Below, piece by piece: positions 31,741 through 43,484 of a stretch of DNA of 64,000 nucleotides. The stretch is from Agrypnia vestita (lineage: Eukaryota; Arthropoda; Insecta; Trichoptera; Phryganeidae): positions 1-64,000 of the forward strand of contig JADDOH010000460.1 of NCBI GenBank assembly GCA_016648135.1, in the 5' to 3' direction. A program made the position numbers and the translations under genes. The notes beneath the pieces were generated by a model. The model was given only the letters and a program-made list of their open reading frames with translations. It searched no databases and was not told the origin of the DNA. Each line of letters begins with the position of its first letter. The first letter of the stretch is position 1.

Positions 31741-32599
31741 CACCGATAATTGGGGTTCTTGCAAGAAAATTGAAATGAAACAAAATCTGAAAAAAAATAA
31801 TTAAATGTCTCTGCCGCATGTGTTATACCACTACTGCATTGATTATGTTTTTCTCCTTCAAAAAAAATATTCATTGCTAAAATTAAATCAATTTTTTTAA
31901 AAACAATCTTGGTTTTCCTCGTGATAGGCACTACACTGTCGAGGAATCAAAAGAGACGGTTAACAAATATATTTTACAAATATTTACTTTATTTAATTTA
32001 ATTATGAGGTACAAAAGTACTCTTTACATCGATGTATTATATTTAATTTTTTACATAAGTAATACATTTTTTGATAATATTTTAATCAGTATTTTGAATC
32101 AATTTTATATTAACGTAACCAAGCTCCAATCGTAATGTAAAATTTAATATAATTCATAACAATACATGTATAACCATCAACAATTGCTTTAGGTTGGATC
32201 TGGTGGTCTGCTTGTAATTAACATCTTTCTTAATTTTTTTTATATTTCGTTATTGGCTTAGTTTTGCATTCTGTTTGATGGAGAATTAAAATGAGCCACC
32301 ATTACAGTACTGTTACAACAATAATGTGATGAACGCTTTTGTAGTATATTTGGACGATACATTGAAGTTGATTTGATTCAGTAAGTCAGGTTGTCAATTT
32401 TATTTTTAAAAAGCTTATGTATCTATGAATTAATACTGACAAAGATTACTAGGGGTAACTATTAAAGTAGATCGATACTGTCTTTAATGACTTATGAGGA
32501 AAATCTTGAAGAGGCCAATACCAATAGTGATGCTGATGATGACAGCTCGATGCATTAAACTTTAATGTAATAGTACAATTATTATATTAATGTAAAAAA
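31741..32599. other. Intergenic, no gene seen
   Basis: AT-rich. Nothing identifiable. Confidence 0.5.
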
Positions 32600-33100
32600 G
32601 GCTTATCAGATCAAGGATAACTCATGCAGCTGAGACATGGGTATTGACCAAGATGAATGAGCGAGCATTGGACGTTTTTGAGGAATATTATGAGGAGCAT
32701 CTTTGGACAAGTTCTAGATAATGGACTTTGGCTCGAGCGCTTCAACAATGCTCTATACTCTGCTTAAGAGTCAAGTGTCACTAAATTTATAAAATTGGGA
32801 AGACTTCGGTAGCTTGGTCAAGAGGAGAGAATGACTAAAAAACAAACACCGAAGTCCCTGCTGAATACAAGACCAATAGGGTGAAGGAGCTTGGGAAGGC
32901 TAAAGCTAAGTTGGAATGATTATGTATACAAAGACATATCTGCCTTGGAGATACAGAATTGGAGAGAGTGGCGCAAGACCGAGATGAGAGGAGGAAGACT
33001 CTTGAGGAGAGCCTCCAGGGGTTGCAGAGCCACCAGTGATGACGGTGATACTTATAAGATAATTTGGTACAACAGTTTACTAAGGAAATAGCATTCAACT
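32600..33100 (+). pseudogene. RTE-like ORF2 C-terminus, decayed
   Basis: In shifting frames: ITHAAETWVLTKMNERALDV (near 32620), then GRLKLSWNDYVYKDI, EIQNWREWRKTEMRGGRLLR and ASRGCRATSDDGD (32891-33060). These match the 'YGAETW.LTK..ERALD' and 'GRP..RW.D.v..D......W...A.DR..WR.....A....GL' blocks of RTE tails. It ends near a GATGACGGTGAT run, as other RTE copies end in ATG repeats. Confidence 0.75.
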
Positions 33101-33534
33101 GATTGTAACAGGTTGCGTTTTTTACTATCTAAATATCGTTTCAGGTACGCCTGATTTTAAGCAATTTATACATCATTTCCTTGTTTAGTTGCTACAATTG
33201 TTATTTTTCATGATGTTAAAGAAATGCAAAAAAAATGATGCGTTTGGGAATGCTTCAATTGCATTTTGTCTTAGATATCCAAGACCAGAGAGAAATGACA
33301 AGTAGTAAATTAATAGTTTCTCATCTGCTGTTATTGAGGCCACTTGCCACGGGTACAGTCGGTAGGTCTACATCCCAACCTTTATGCTGGATGAAGGTAC
33401 CTCGCACCGTAGTTCACCAGCTCGCTCAGTCGTTGGTCGTAAGTTCGTTCTACCTTTAGAGACTGCTTTTAATAAAAACCAAACTGTTGGTTAATAAAAA
33501 CTAACCCATAAAAGCCAAGTTTTTATTATACTCC

Positions 33535-33830
33535 CTTAATCATTGAATCAGGTTTCGTATCTGTATACGCGTTGGGATAATTACTCATTTGTCTTGATTC
33601 TAATTTGAAAAAACCATTAAAATTTCGAAAAATCCATAATTATACTATATTTATAAAAATTTTTTAAACGAAAATTTTTTAGATCGTTTTATCGTCGCTA
33701 CAAATCTACCTATAAAGTTTCAGCTCGGTTTCATCACGGGAAAAGGGTTAAAAATCGATCCAAAGTTTTTTCCTCAGACAAGCAAGCAAGCAAGCAGACG
33801 CTACGAGTTAAAAGAAAGGGAGTAAAAATG
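33535..33830 (-). mobile_element. R3 element, copy 3, inverted
   Basis: Bounded by ACTCCCTTAAT at 33530 and AAAGGGAGT at 33821. It is the reverse complement of the core of 29965-30470, including CACGGGAAAAGGGTTAAAAA and AAGCAAGCAAGCAAGCAGAC. Both its ends are present but the middle is shorter. Confidence 0.75.
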
Positions 33831-33955
33831 GGTCGCTATACAAAAGAACTACGTATTGTTATTGTTAAAACACATTACAAATTTGGCGTATCGGAAAGGC
33901 CAGATTTAATTTTAGATCATTATTTAATTGTGAAATTTTTAGTGATTTATAAAGT

Positions 33956-34150
33956 ATGACATTAATAATCATGGAATACGATGTCGGCCAAATAGCCGCC
34001 TTGGCTATGCTGGAATACCCTGACCCTTTTGTTAAAATTTTCAAAGACTTTTGCAGCGCAGTTGGCTCAATTTCACAAATAGCGGCGTTTAAATCCAGCG
34101 TACCCGATGGGCCATCATACAGAACAAGGCACGGAATAGGAAATAAATAA
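33956..34150 (+). other. Unassigned 64-codon frame, repeat-like
   Basis: The plus frame reads MTLIIMEYDVGQIAALAMLE then YPDPFVKIFKDFCSAVGSIS; the minus strand is also open. The dual openness and lack of splice context make it ambiguous. It might be a piece of a transposable element. I do not recognise a family. Confidence 0.25.
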
Positions 34151-34194
34151 TTGTGAAATGAATATTTGGAATGCTGTAGTTTGGGTGTCACCCT

Positions 34195-34420
34195 GTTGGG
34201 CCCGATACCCGAGCACGTCTAGTTAGTTCCACCGTCTGTCGTCTTCCTCCCAGTCACTCCGCGGTGTCTCGCAGCAATGTAGGCGGCAATTAGTTAGGTT
34301 AAATCACGCGTGCAATGTCGTCTTTAGTGCGGGTTCCCTTTCACATGAGCGGCCCGGCCGACAGCGGCTCAAGTCGGCTGCCATTATGCTGTCACGGGAA
34401 GTGTCTGTGGGAGTCAAATG
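34195..34420. other. Balanced-composition island (possible conserved noncoding DNA)
   Basis: GC-richer, non-repetitive sequence including GCGGCAATTAGTTAGGTTAA and CGGCCCGGCCGACAGCGGC. No exon is evident. Confidence 0.35.
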
Positions 34421-35269
34421 AAAAACACTGAAACAATTGGAACTTTTTTTATTTACCCTAAAATCCTTTTTCTGTCTTCCTGTCCCCTTACTGTCCCCCT
34501 CCCGCTATAATCCTTCTCTGCCTTGAATCTACACTTATGAGTCTTAGTATTGTGTCTCTCTTGCTCTTGTACTGTATCAATGTCCTTTGTAACCTGTATG
34601 CATAAATCTTTGGATCTTATATATCTATACTACCATGTAACTGAATTGATCATACTAATAAAGATTTTATATCTGCGAGAGTGGGACGGTGATTGGGCTT
34701 TGCTTGCATTTCCCCGCTGGGCCGCCCTATATAGGGTCCAGCATGGAGATAACTTTTAGAGTAAAAAGCTGTCAACCAGGCGACGCTTGAGAAGGACCGA
34801 TATGTCAGCGTTAGCTCATAAAACGGTCCTGGAAAGTGGTGGGTACCCAATCACTGCCCTAAAATCCGCTGGACCCGAGTTAAATCGGTATACCTTTTCT
34901 TAAATCTAAAGTCGCCAAATGTTTACAGAATATTTCACATATATTATTATTGAACTGTGTCTTAATTCGCACTAACAACTACGTAAAATTGCGTGGCTGA
35001 AAATACTTTGACGGAGTGCGTAGTAGGTATACCATTTTTGGAAGACTGAGATTCACGAAGCTGCGTGGAGATTCGAATGTATGTATCGGTTTTCTCACTT
35101 TGGAACTTGAACATTCGATGTGCGAAGCCTTTTATTCCTTATGTATAATGTTTAAAAATATATTTCTAATAGGTAGTCTTTCTTGTGTTTGTGTTTTACT
35201 TCTTACTGCAATATTAAAATTTTATTTCTAATATGTAGTCTTTCTAATGTTTAAACTTAAAAAAAAAAC
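34421..35269. other. No gene seen; 3'UTR-like stretch
   Basis: A pyrimidine-rich run (34440-34560) leads to AATAAAG at 34658 and then GCGAGAGTGGGACGG. It looks like a transcript end, perhaps of a retroelement. No open frame accompanies it. Confidence 0.3.
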
Positions 35270-35720
35270 TGTACAGGTAGTTGCTTCAGAACAGACTTTG
35301 TCTAGTGAACCTTCATTTATATATATAAATTTACACGAAATAAATAAGTAAAATAAACAAATTAAGGCTGTTTTTATTGCTTTGATCACTTTCTAGCAAA
35401 TACGCATGTAGAAACAATATTCTCATTTAGAAACACTTCTCGCCCACCGGTAGGAACTCATTTTATTTATCATCGCTGGAATATGCGTGCTGGTCACTGC
35501 TCTTCGCTCCGTTGCTAATATCGCGTTAGTTAAACGTCACGTTTGACTGACTCCGCGTCGAGTGACGCCCTTGTATTTATGGGTAAATTAGTATCTTTCT
35601 TGATCTTTCGAGATTTTACGAGAGACTTCTGGAGTGTTCCAGAGATTACCCTAGACGATGATTCCAGGGTGTTCCATAGTGTTGTTATCATTATATCCGA
35701 GTCACATTACCAAATTTTTG
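35270..35720 (-). mobile_element. Possible degenerate gypsy-like LTR
   Basis: On the minus strand CCATAAATACAAGGGCG (TATA-like) is followed about 20 bases later by GAGTCAGTC, an insect initiator-type sequence, then AATAAAATG and AATAAAAAC words. The layout parallels the solo LTR at 36576-37246 (CATAAATAAACGG), but I found no clear ends or target duplication. Confidence 0.35.
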
Positions 35721-36351
35721 AAAGTTACATTTGCTTCAAATCTGAAAAAAATGTATTTGAAGGAACTATGCTAGAGACATCTCCATACTTCGCATTTACC
35801 TCTATATTTTTGTACCTCTATATATAAGTATATTTTGTACCTCTCTATATATACCTACTTATATTTTAATTCTTCTAGTATACTTTTTGTGAGACGCATT
35901 TCTTTCAACAACTTGTGTTTATATGAAAACTATTGAAATGAACATTTATGTAATTTTGAGACGTTAAGTAGGTTTTCCTGTTTTGGAAAGATTCTCAGAA
36001 ACAATCTTGTTCAACCACTAATGATAGACAACCCGTATATGGATAGGATAGCAATACATTTATGTATATGTCTCCTCTTCCAAATATTATTTTAGTTATT
36101 CTCCTACATTTATTTACAGAACGTTCAATTATACTGCTGAATTAATTATATTTTTTGTATGTTTCACTTCTATATTCCTGTTCACTCCTATTTTACAAAT
36201 TACGGTTACTTTTCTTTATTCCTGCTACGTTTCTGGATACTCTTATATTCTTACGTATAGGTAGTGCTTTCAAATTTATACAGGATTATTTTGAAAATAT
36301 TCATAATCTCGCAGGACCATTTTTCTGCCTTGATTATATAATCAATATAAG

Positions 36352-36500
36352 TTATTGTAATGATAGTACAATGTTTTGTAAAAAATAAGTCAGAAATATT
36401 TTTTAAAAATGCAATCATTTATATTGCATAACTCTATAAATACTGATATAAGATCATGGCTGCTTCGTTTTCTACTCATAATCAAGGCAGAAATATCTGA
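36352..36500 (-). repeat. Dispersed repeat family R1, copy
   Basis: It contains AAAAAATAAGTCAGAAATAT and ACTCATAATCAAGGCAGAAA, the reverse complement of the family's TGCCTT.ATTATGAGT and CTTCTGACTT blocks. It lies immediately left of the solo LTR. Confidence 0.6.
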
Positions 36501-36575
36501 GAGGTTATTAGTCTCTTCACAAATAACTCTATATATGCTATACTTTTTTTTTTCATTTTTATGATTTTTGCATAT

Positions 36576-37246
36576 TGTCACACGTCGTTCTGCAGGAGGA
36601 ATTAAAGAAAACGCTGGAATGCAATAACGGATTTATTGATTACTGAATAATTTATTAAACAAACGTACAAAGTCGCTTTACACTATTAAATATAACACTA
36701 ATATTGAATTAAACAGTTTCGCAAATTTATCACTCGTAAATAGATACTTTATAATCGCTTTATCACTTTATTCAATATTCACTAGAACAATCCACCCAAT
36801 TTCAGCATGTATTTCTGTTCGCTACGTAAGACTTTTTCTAGAATATTCACTCAAATATCGCACACGGGTAAGTACTTCACTTAATTATGTGTCACTTAGT
36901 TCACTCACACCCCTGATGGTAACACTGTTTTCGCTTCGTGATTCGTCGCTAGAGCCGTGTCGTTGAAAACATCAAAATAACAATGGCCCTCCGCGGCCTG
37001 GATCCGTTTATTTATGCCCGATAACGTTGAATTTTCGAACCTTCGAGAATTCTCTAGTATAAATATTAGATTTTTATAGTGTTTTCTAGCAAGTTCTCGT
37101 AACTTCCAGATGTTCCTGGAACTTTGGAGACATCTCTCGAAAGCTGTAGATTACGCTAGGTTGTTCTGGAATCTTCGGTAGTATTGTGAACATTTCAAAC
37201 AACTGTCACTTGACACGAGTGCGTGATTCTTTTTAGCCTCGTTACA
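36576..37246 (-). mobile_element. Gypsy-type solo LTR (671 bp)
   Basis: On the minus strand it starts TGTAACGAGGC and ends CGTGTGACA, so it has TG...CA ends. A perfect ATAT lies on each side (36572-36575, 37247-37250), and a 4-bp duplication is typical of some gypsy elements. A TATA-like CATAAATAA lies mid-element and AATAAA signals precede the end (around 36620-36655). No coding sequence adjoins either side, so recombination between two LTRs is the likely origin. Confidence 0.85.
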
Positions 37247-37504
37247 ATATTTATACATATTTTAAACACATACTATGTACTTTTTAATAGATTGAGCAAC
37301 AAAATTTTCTATAATGCAATATTTTTTAGGCGTCTTTCTTCTTAAATTGTTAATGTTGTGTAAAATATATAAAAATAAAAACAAAAAATATTCTTAACGG
37401 CTGCGACAGAGTTTTGTATGTTTATGGAAAGAGGACTTCTTTCAGTTTCCATTTTGATTTAGAGCATGGATTATTGTGAAACTCATCGTCGCGGACATGG
37501 AATA

Positions 37505-37853
37505 AGTTGGGTATACAAACGTATCACAAATTTGATGAAAGAAAAAATTTTCCTGGTGTAATAAAGGATCCTGATTACATAAATGAAGACAATTTTTTCC
37601 GTTAGCTGGTTTAAAAGCAGTTAATTTTATATAATAAGCAGCAAGTTAATTTACGTTTAAAAATGATTAAATTAAGAGGACATCAAATTATATAGTGAAA
37701 TACTTATTTTCATTGTATGAACAACGGGACTATATTCTTGGATTATTCCCAGCTAACGAAAAAATTCGACTTCATTTATGTAATCAGGACCTTTTATTAT
37801 ACCAGAAAAAAAATTTCTTTCATCAAATTTGTGATACGTTTGTCTTCCCAACT
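37505..37853. mobile_element. 349-bp MITE with about 105-bp inverted arms
   Basis: The arms 37505-37615 and 37740-37853 share AGTTGGG, ACAAACGTATCACAAATTTG, ATGAAAGAAA, CCTGATTACATAAATGAAG and TTCGTTAGCTGG. The interior is AT-rich. AT/TA-rich flanks leave the target duplication ambiguous. No coding. Confidence 0.8.
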
Positions 37854-38160
37854 ATAGCCCGGACTTGAGCCGCTACGACCGCGCGCCGCGGCCGCAGAAC
37901 ACACGAGCATCTAATGACCGGGATGCTCTTCGCGATGCGTGAACGTTTCGGGGACATTCCTCACATGCGTCACTGTCCGGGCGGGTAGCTACCCACCTAC
38001 CTACCCACCACATCCGATCGGCGACGCGATCTCGCCAACACATCGCGCTCGTGCTGCTGAAGAGCTCGCGAGACGGTTTAGAAATTCGCAAAACAAACGC
38101 GGACCTCGAACGAGCCAATGGCCAGATAGAAAAGAGTCGAATTGTAAATGAATAGCGATT
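37854..38160. other. GC-rich island, no confident gene
   Basis: It contains CCGCGCGCCGCGGCCGC near 37877 and overlapping frames on both strands, as expected for GC-rich DNA. No known protein motif is visible. A CpG-rich promoter or a transposon interior are both possible. Confidence 0.3.
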
Positions 38161-38259
38161 TCAATATAGGAACATCTCAAAACTACCGCAGAGATCCAGA
38201 GAAAACAAAAATCTGAAAAGAGAAAAAAATTACAAAAATACTTCTACAAGCGAAAACTT

Positions 38260-38616
38260 TCTTAAAAAACGATCGAAATATTCTTGTACTCGCGTGTAAA
38301 CAGTATCTGACAATAAATCAATACGATGTCATTTTTGAGACGTTCTTACTCTTCAAAAAACGTGCGTATTTAAAAAAAAAATCCACTTTCATGTGGGTAG
38401 GTACTTGGATTTTTTCCATTTTCGGCCTAAAACGGTTTCGTATTCAAAAGTTTCCAATCTATACAATTAATGAATGTCTTACAATTACGTCGATTTTGCA
38501 ATAAATAATTTCTCGAATATCACTACTAATCGTTTTTGCACAGTGACAAAGAAAAATTTTCTTAAAAATGATCCAAACATTTGTGAACTCGCATGTAAAC
38601 AGAATCTGACAGCTGA
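38260..38616 (+). repeat. Direct repeat pair about 300 bp apart
   Basis: TCTTAAAAAACGATC ... CTCGCGTGTAAACAGTATCT (38260-38313) recurs as TCTTAAAAATGATCC ... CTCGCATGTAAACAGAATCT (38559-38611). Between them nothing is recognisable. This may be a decayed duplicated element. Confidence 0.65.
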
Positions 38617-38994
38617 CAAGAATTTAATATGGCGTCGTTTGTTCTGGTATCGCATTTTCGCTACATGTTCCGCTACATGCTGCGTGCGTAACTTCCGTTA
38701 CAATAAATTTTTTACCCTAAATATGCCAAAAGAAGTATAACTTAAAAATATTTTTAACTGAAGAAGAAAAAATTAATGCTTCATCAGGTCAAGAGGTCCA
38801 TGTTTGTTCAAGTAGTCGTGACGAACAAAAGTCAAAACTTTGTCAAACATTGATATGAGACGTTGCACGTTTGTCTAACATCCTTTTAACATTTCTGAAC
38901 TATTTTCCATGATACTTGCACATGTATTATTCTACCTACAACCCGTCAAAAATGACAAACTAATGTAACAGAGCTAGTCCACAATACTTTACAG

Positions 38995-39095
38995 ATAGAT
39001 TCCTGCCTTCATTATGAGTCGAAAATGCTCAAGCAATCATAACCTTATGTCAATAGTTATGGAGATATGCGACATCAAAGCTTGATTATGAAAAT
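38995..39095 (+). repeat. Dispersed repeat family R1, copy
   Basis: ATTCCTGCCTTCATTATGAG, TCGAAAATGCTCAAGC and GGAGATATGCGACATCAAAG match the family. The remaining sequence up to 39800 holds no feature I can support. Confidence 0.7.
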
Positions 39096-39808
39096 TTTAC
39101 TCGTTTCAGAAGAAATCAAATAAAATGATAAACCTTGCGAAAAAATGTATTTTCAATTTCTGCAAGGTTTTTGTAAAAAACAGTTTCTTTGCGTCCGTTC
39201 CGATGAAGATAAAATGATATGAAATAAATTAATTTCAATTTAATTTAATTTAATGAAATAATTTCAGTCATTCGACATGTTCAGGTGTTAAAATAAAACA
39301 CATTCATATATTATACGAACCGTAAAGATGTGGAGAGATATGATTCATGTCGTTTCACAGCGTCTTTAGGAGTGTGCCCTTTCACCTTATACGGTGAAGT
39401 ATGTATATGGCGATCTGTTCTCACTACTCTAATTCCACCTTTAAAATATGACGCAGAAAAGCCCGAAGATACCGTCAGTTCATATTGCATCAGAAGCACT
39501 CTAACGACCCCGAGCGTTGAAAAAAGCAACACACCTCAAATTCCCGTTTTTCCTGGACCCCACGGCCAGGGACACTCTCCTGAAGTAGAGATGGGAATTT
39601 TTGTTCAGTTAACTGAATTATCGTTTGCCGAATCGTTCAATCAATGGAACTGTTCACTTTGAATTTGAATCATTCAGAAGTTATATGAAATTTGTTGACA
39701 TTTTCGTCGACAGTCTGGAGAAAGTAAAGTTTACACTTAAAGAGGCAATACTGCTTCGTTACTGACTTCAACTGTTAACATGTAATGGTGGGTAATATAT
39801 ATTTTTCA

Positions 39809-40265
39809 TACACATTGCTGCTTTGTACTTTATATTTTTAATTTCTATACTCATGTTTTGGTGCTATTCCTGATACTTTTTATAATTTGCTACTTAAAAC
39901 TAATATTGTTTAATGAATGTTCTTTTTAATTTTATGTTATATTATTTAGGTAAAAGCCTATACACATTGCTGCTCGTTACTCTATATTTTTAATTTTTAT
40001 ACTCATGTTTTGGTGCTATTCCTGATACTTCATATTTTGCTACTTATAACTTATATTGTTTAATGTATATTCATTATAATTATATGTCATATTTTTTAGG
40101 TAAAAGCCTATACACATGGCCACTCTTTACTTTATATTTTTAACTTTTATACGAATGTTTTGGTGCTATACAGATATTGTTTAATGTATGTGCTTTTTGA
40201 AATTTATTTTATATTATTTATGTAAAAGCCTAATGGGCGTAAACAAATAAATAAATAAATAAATA
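39809..40265 (+). repeat. Three-unit minisatellite (about 150 bp) ending in AAAT repeat
   Basis: Units start at 39809, 39961 and 40111 with TACACATTGCTGCT (third: TACACATGGCCACT) and each contains CATGTTTTGGTGCTAT or close variants and ends GTAAAAGCCTA. The third is shorter. AAATAAATAAATAAATA follows at 40245-40265. A simple-repeat end suggests a retroelement 3' UTR with internal duplication. Confidence 0.85.
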
Positions 40266-40606
40266 AAATATTGTTCTTTTTATCTACTTCAATTTCTTTA
40301 AGTGAACTGTTCACTTACCCATCAAGAAATTTTTCAGCCGCCACCAAATTTTCGAAACCATAGTAGGTACCTACCTACTTGCGATTTTCAGAGATTTCAT
40401 CGTTCAGTCTCCCAACAAGGGAAGGGGGAGTGCTTTTGGTTTACAAAAATATCATTTCATCTACATTAACTTCTCAAAACAAAATCTGACGAGGGGGTGG
40501 ACTTTCAAAACTCTTTTATATCAGAATATTTTGAGGATGTCCAAAGTTTTCAGAACAAAACTGGACTTTGGTCACGGGGACATCATTAATCAATCAATGT
40601 ATATTA

Positions 40607-41098
40607 TAGATGTCTCACAGGGACGAATCAGTATATTTATGGGAAAGTAGATATATAAGTCTTTTGGGTGTACATAGGGTTTACGACCTATCGTACGTAT
40701 GTGAAACGTGGCGTATAATTTAAATATATTCAACTTCCAAAAAATAATAGACATGGTATTCTATCATGGGTGGAAATGGCGAACGTTGCATTTTTTTTTT
40801 TTTTTTTTAATAGAGATGCGAACACGGAATTCGTGTCACATCAATATTCTTACTATTTTCAAATTAAGCTAAACGCTTGTGCTATGAAGATAGGACTAAC
40901 TTGCTTGTCTGGAGTGAGATTCGAACCTGCGACCTTTGGATCACGAGGCGAGAGTCCTAACCACAAGACCAACAAGGTACTCGTGTAAAGTGATCACTTA
41001 ATCCAGCCGTACGATAGGTCGTAAGCCCTATGTACACCCAAAAGACTTCTATACCTACTTTCCCATAAAAATACAGTTTCGTCTCTGTGAGACATCTA
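40607..41098. mobile_element. R4 foldback element containing a SINE
   Basis: Inverted arms 40607-40705 and about 41008-41098 share TAGATGTCTCACAG, GACGAA, TATGGGAAAGTAG, AGTCTTTTGGGTGTACATAG and ACGACCTATCGTACG. The centre carries a SINE of family S1. Related ends lie at 22840, 24535 and 50674. No coding. Confidence 0.85.
40790..40985 (-). mobile_element. tRNA-derived SINE (family S1), full copy
   Basis: On the minus strand a tRNA-like head (CTTGTGGTTAGGACTCTCGC, B-box GGTTCGAATC) precedes the body with AAACGCTTGTGCTATGA reversed and an A-run of 20 (T-run 40790-40809). It is nested in the R4 foldback. Confidence 0.85.
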
Positions 41099-41543
41099 AA
41101 ATATACTTTTATATCAATTTTTCAAATACATCCACATCAATTTCACAAAAGAAAGCGAAATAAGAAATAATAAATGATAAATAATCTCGTAATATTCCTA
41201 TCACAATAAATAACATATAATCAGAATTAAATATTGCGTAATATCCTAGAAAAACATTTAATTTCGATTTTTTTTTTCTACAAATATACGTTTAAATATA
41301 AGTCATGCTTCTTGTTCTCACTGCAGGCCCCTGCATACATTTCGTATAAAACATCCCCTTTATTTCAATACCTAAATAATGTAAGTTTTTTAATTGCATT
41401 TACTTCAAGCGTCTGAGATTTATCTCATCTTGTCTCGTTCCATGGACACGGGCCGTAATAGTTTGCAGAAGGAGATTGACTTATGTGGTACTGCGGCGTT
41501 CCGGACAGAGTCCTCCCGTCATCCGTCCACTTCGTCACGCCCC

Positions 41544-41578
41544 GGTGACGGGTGGCGGGTGACGGGTGACGGGTGACG
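41544..41578 (+). repeat. Heptamer tandem GGTGACG
   Basis: Five GGTGACG units in a row (one with GGTGGCG), with a related GGCGGGTGACG just beyond. The frames on either strand here are artefacts of the repeat. Confidence 0.9.
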
Positions 41579-41952
41579 GCCACGGATGGCGGGTGACGAG
41601 CCAGTATTCTAATCATCGTGGAGACCTCTTCACGAGACGGGACGTTCCTTTACATTTCTGCAAATAGATAATTAGTTCTACTTTGTTTCTCGTTTAAATA
41701 TACACGTATACCTATTAATAATTCTAGGGCACCACTTGTTTTTAGAGAACGTTCCATTATTATTACACAAATTATTTATTTTTCTTTAAAAAGGCATATA
41801 CATAAGTCTGTACATATCGCACCCCAAGTACAACTTTTCAAAATAACTAACCTTGAAGATAGACGAACGAAAAGTGATTTGAAATATCTTCACAAATTAC
41901 TGAGCTCATCAAATCATTGACTCCCCTGAAATTCAAAAATTCCATACCTGAC

Positions 41953-42506
41953 TAAGAGCCAGTGATAGTCAGACTTACGTTATCGTATCAAGCCTGAAAT
42001 ATTTTCTGTAGATGAACATTATAGTGGGTAAGAAGATTAAAATATTATGATATTTAAGTTGGGGGATTTTGGCAGAAAACAGGTACAAAAAAAATAGAAA
42101 GTAAAGCGTCAAAATAACAAACCTGATTTTTTAATGTGTTTAATGGGGTAGTACTAAAAACTCATAATTACTATTGTCAGATGCTTTTCGCCGATCATTT
42201 CTTCCGCCAGACGCTTTGAAGCTCTATAAATATTATTACCTTTACGTTACAGTATAATAATAAATCTGAATTTTATATATTTTATTCGGGCCACTATTTA
42301 ACAATGTAACCTGATACCTTATATTTTAATGTTTTACTTGAACATTTTTTGTACCTGTATTACCTGTTATCTGCCGAAATCCCCCGAAATCAAATGTCAT
42401 AATATCCAAAACTTTTACCTACATTTTATTTACCTTTTAGTGTACATCTGCGGAAAATATTTCAGGTTTGATACATTAACGTAAGTCTAGCGGTCGCTGG
42501 CTCCTA
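41953..42506. mobile_element. 554-bp foldback element R5 with TA flanks
   Basis: The ends TA|AGAGCCAG and CTGGCTCC|TA are inverted. Arms of about 170 bp share AGACTTACGTTA, CAAGCCTGAAATATTTTC or CAAACCTGAAATATTTTC, GGGGGATTT and GGCAGA.AACAGGTA. A half copy lies at 46755-46872. A TA duplication would fit Tc1/mariner, but the interior has no transposase. Confidence 0.75.
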
Positions 42507-43260
42507 ATCTACACTTTAATGTCCCGTAGAGACTAACAAGAGCACCACACATTTTCACTTGGATCATTGGAGAACAAACTTAGGCACAAACTCCATAATT
42601 AACTGTGTTCTTAATAACCCTAACATAGCTTCTGCAGATCTCAACATTTTATTGTTCCATTTTTGAGCAGTTTACTAACAAGGGGTAAACTTGCGAGGTG
42701 ACACATATCCCCTCACGCATGCGCGCGCGCATATCTCACACATACCAGCTTACTACTAACCGTACTAGTTGAATTGCTACCTAACCTAAACATGTATTGT
42801 ACTTACTCATGTAAAATTTAGGTTTATGTAACTGGCCCAAGGCTTCGTCTTATTATATCACTGAAGTATACGTACCTACATATATCAATGGCTGTAAGAA
42901 AAGCTATTAACGAAATATATAAAAATATGAATACATTATCATATATATCATACATAGACGATCGTAAAACTTACAATGTACAAAAACATGACGTTATGTT
43001 TCGTTTTGAATAACATACGGGAACTCATAAAATGTATTTTTGGCCTTATTCTAAAAATAGTAATTTTCGGATCTTAAGATTGTTATCCCAACACTTAATA
43101 GACGAGAATAAAAATAAAAAATAAACAAGACGTAGATGTACGTCAGTGTTTGTTTCTTTCAATTTCTATTTCAGGGAGAGAGAGAGAGGGACAAAAAAGT
43201 AAATGACAGTTATGTTTCAAACGTCAAGTTTTTTGTTTGTAACATTGTGGAAATTCATTT
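42507..43260. other. Intergenic, no gene seen
   Basis: AT-rich sequence with a short GCATGCGCGCGCGC run near 42716 and GAGAGAGAGAG at 43177. No reading frame of note. Confidence 0.5.
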
Positions 43261-43484
43261 TTAATATTTAAAAAAGTGAGGGTAAACACAACACTGTTTT
43301 ATTCCACTATATTTATTTTGAATTGTTAGAACGTTTTCGGTATTTCTCCCATTGTCAATACAACAATAGTTGTAAACGTGTTGTTATTGACAATGGGAGA
43401 AATACTGAAAACGTTCTAACAATTCAAAATAAATTTAGTGGAATAAAATAGTGTTGTGTTTACCCTCATTTTTAAAAATATCAA
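43261..43484. repeat. Near-perfect 100-bp-arm hairpin
   Basis: The arms 43261-43360 and 43385-43484 are inverted copies with few differences (e.g. CTGTTTT/CTATTTT, TTCGG/TTCAG). They share GTTAGAACGTTTTC, ATTTCTCCCATTGTCAATA and GGGTAAACACAACACT. The loop is 24 nt. No target duplication was recognised. It could be a MITE or a source of hairpin RNA. Confidence 0.95.

Noticed and set aside
37873..38151. Overlapping GC-rich frames on both strands
   Set aside because: Long open frames on both strands are expected in GC-rich DNA, and no domain, splice site or start context supports either.
41394..41616. Frames across the GGTGACG repeat
   Set aside because: The second halves translate a heptamer repeat; no supporting exon structure.
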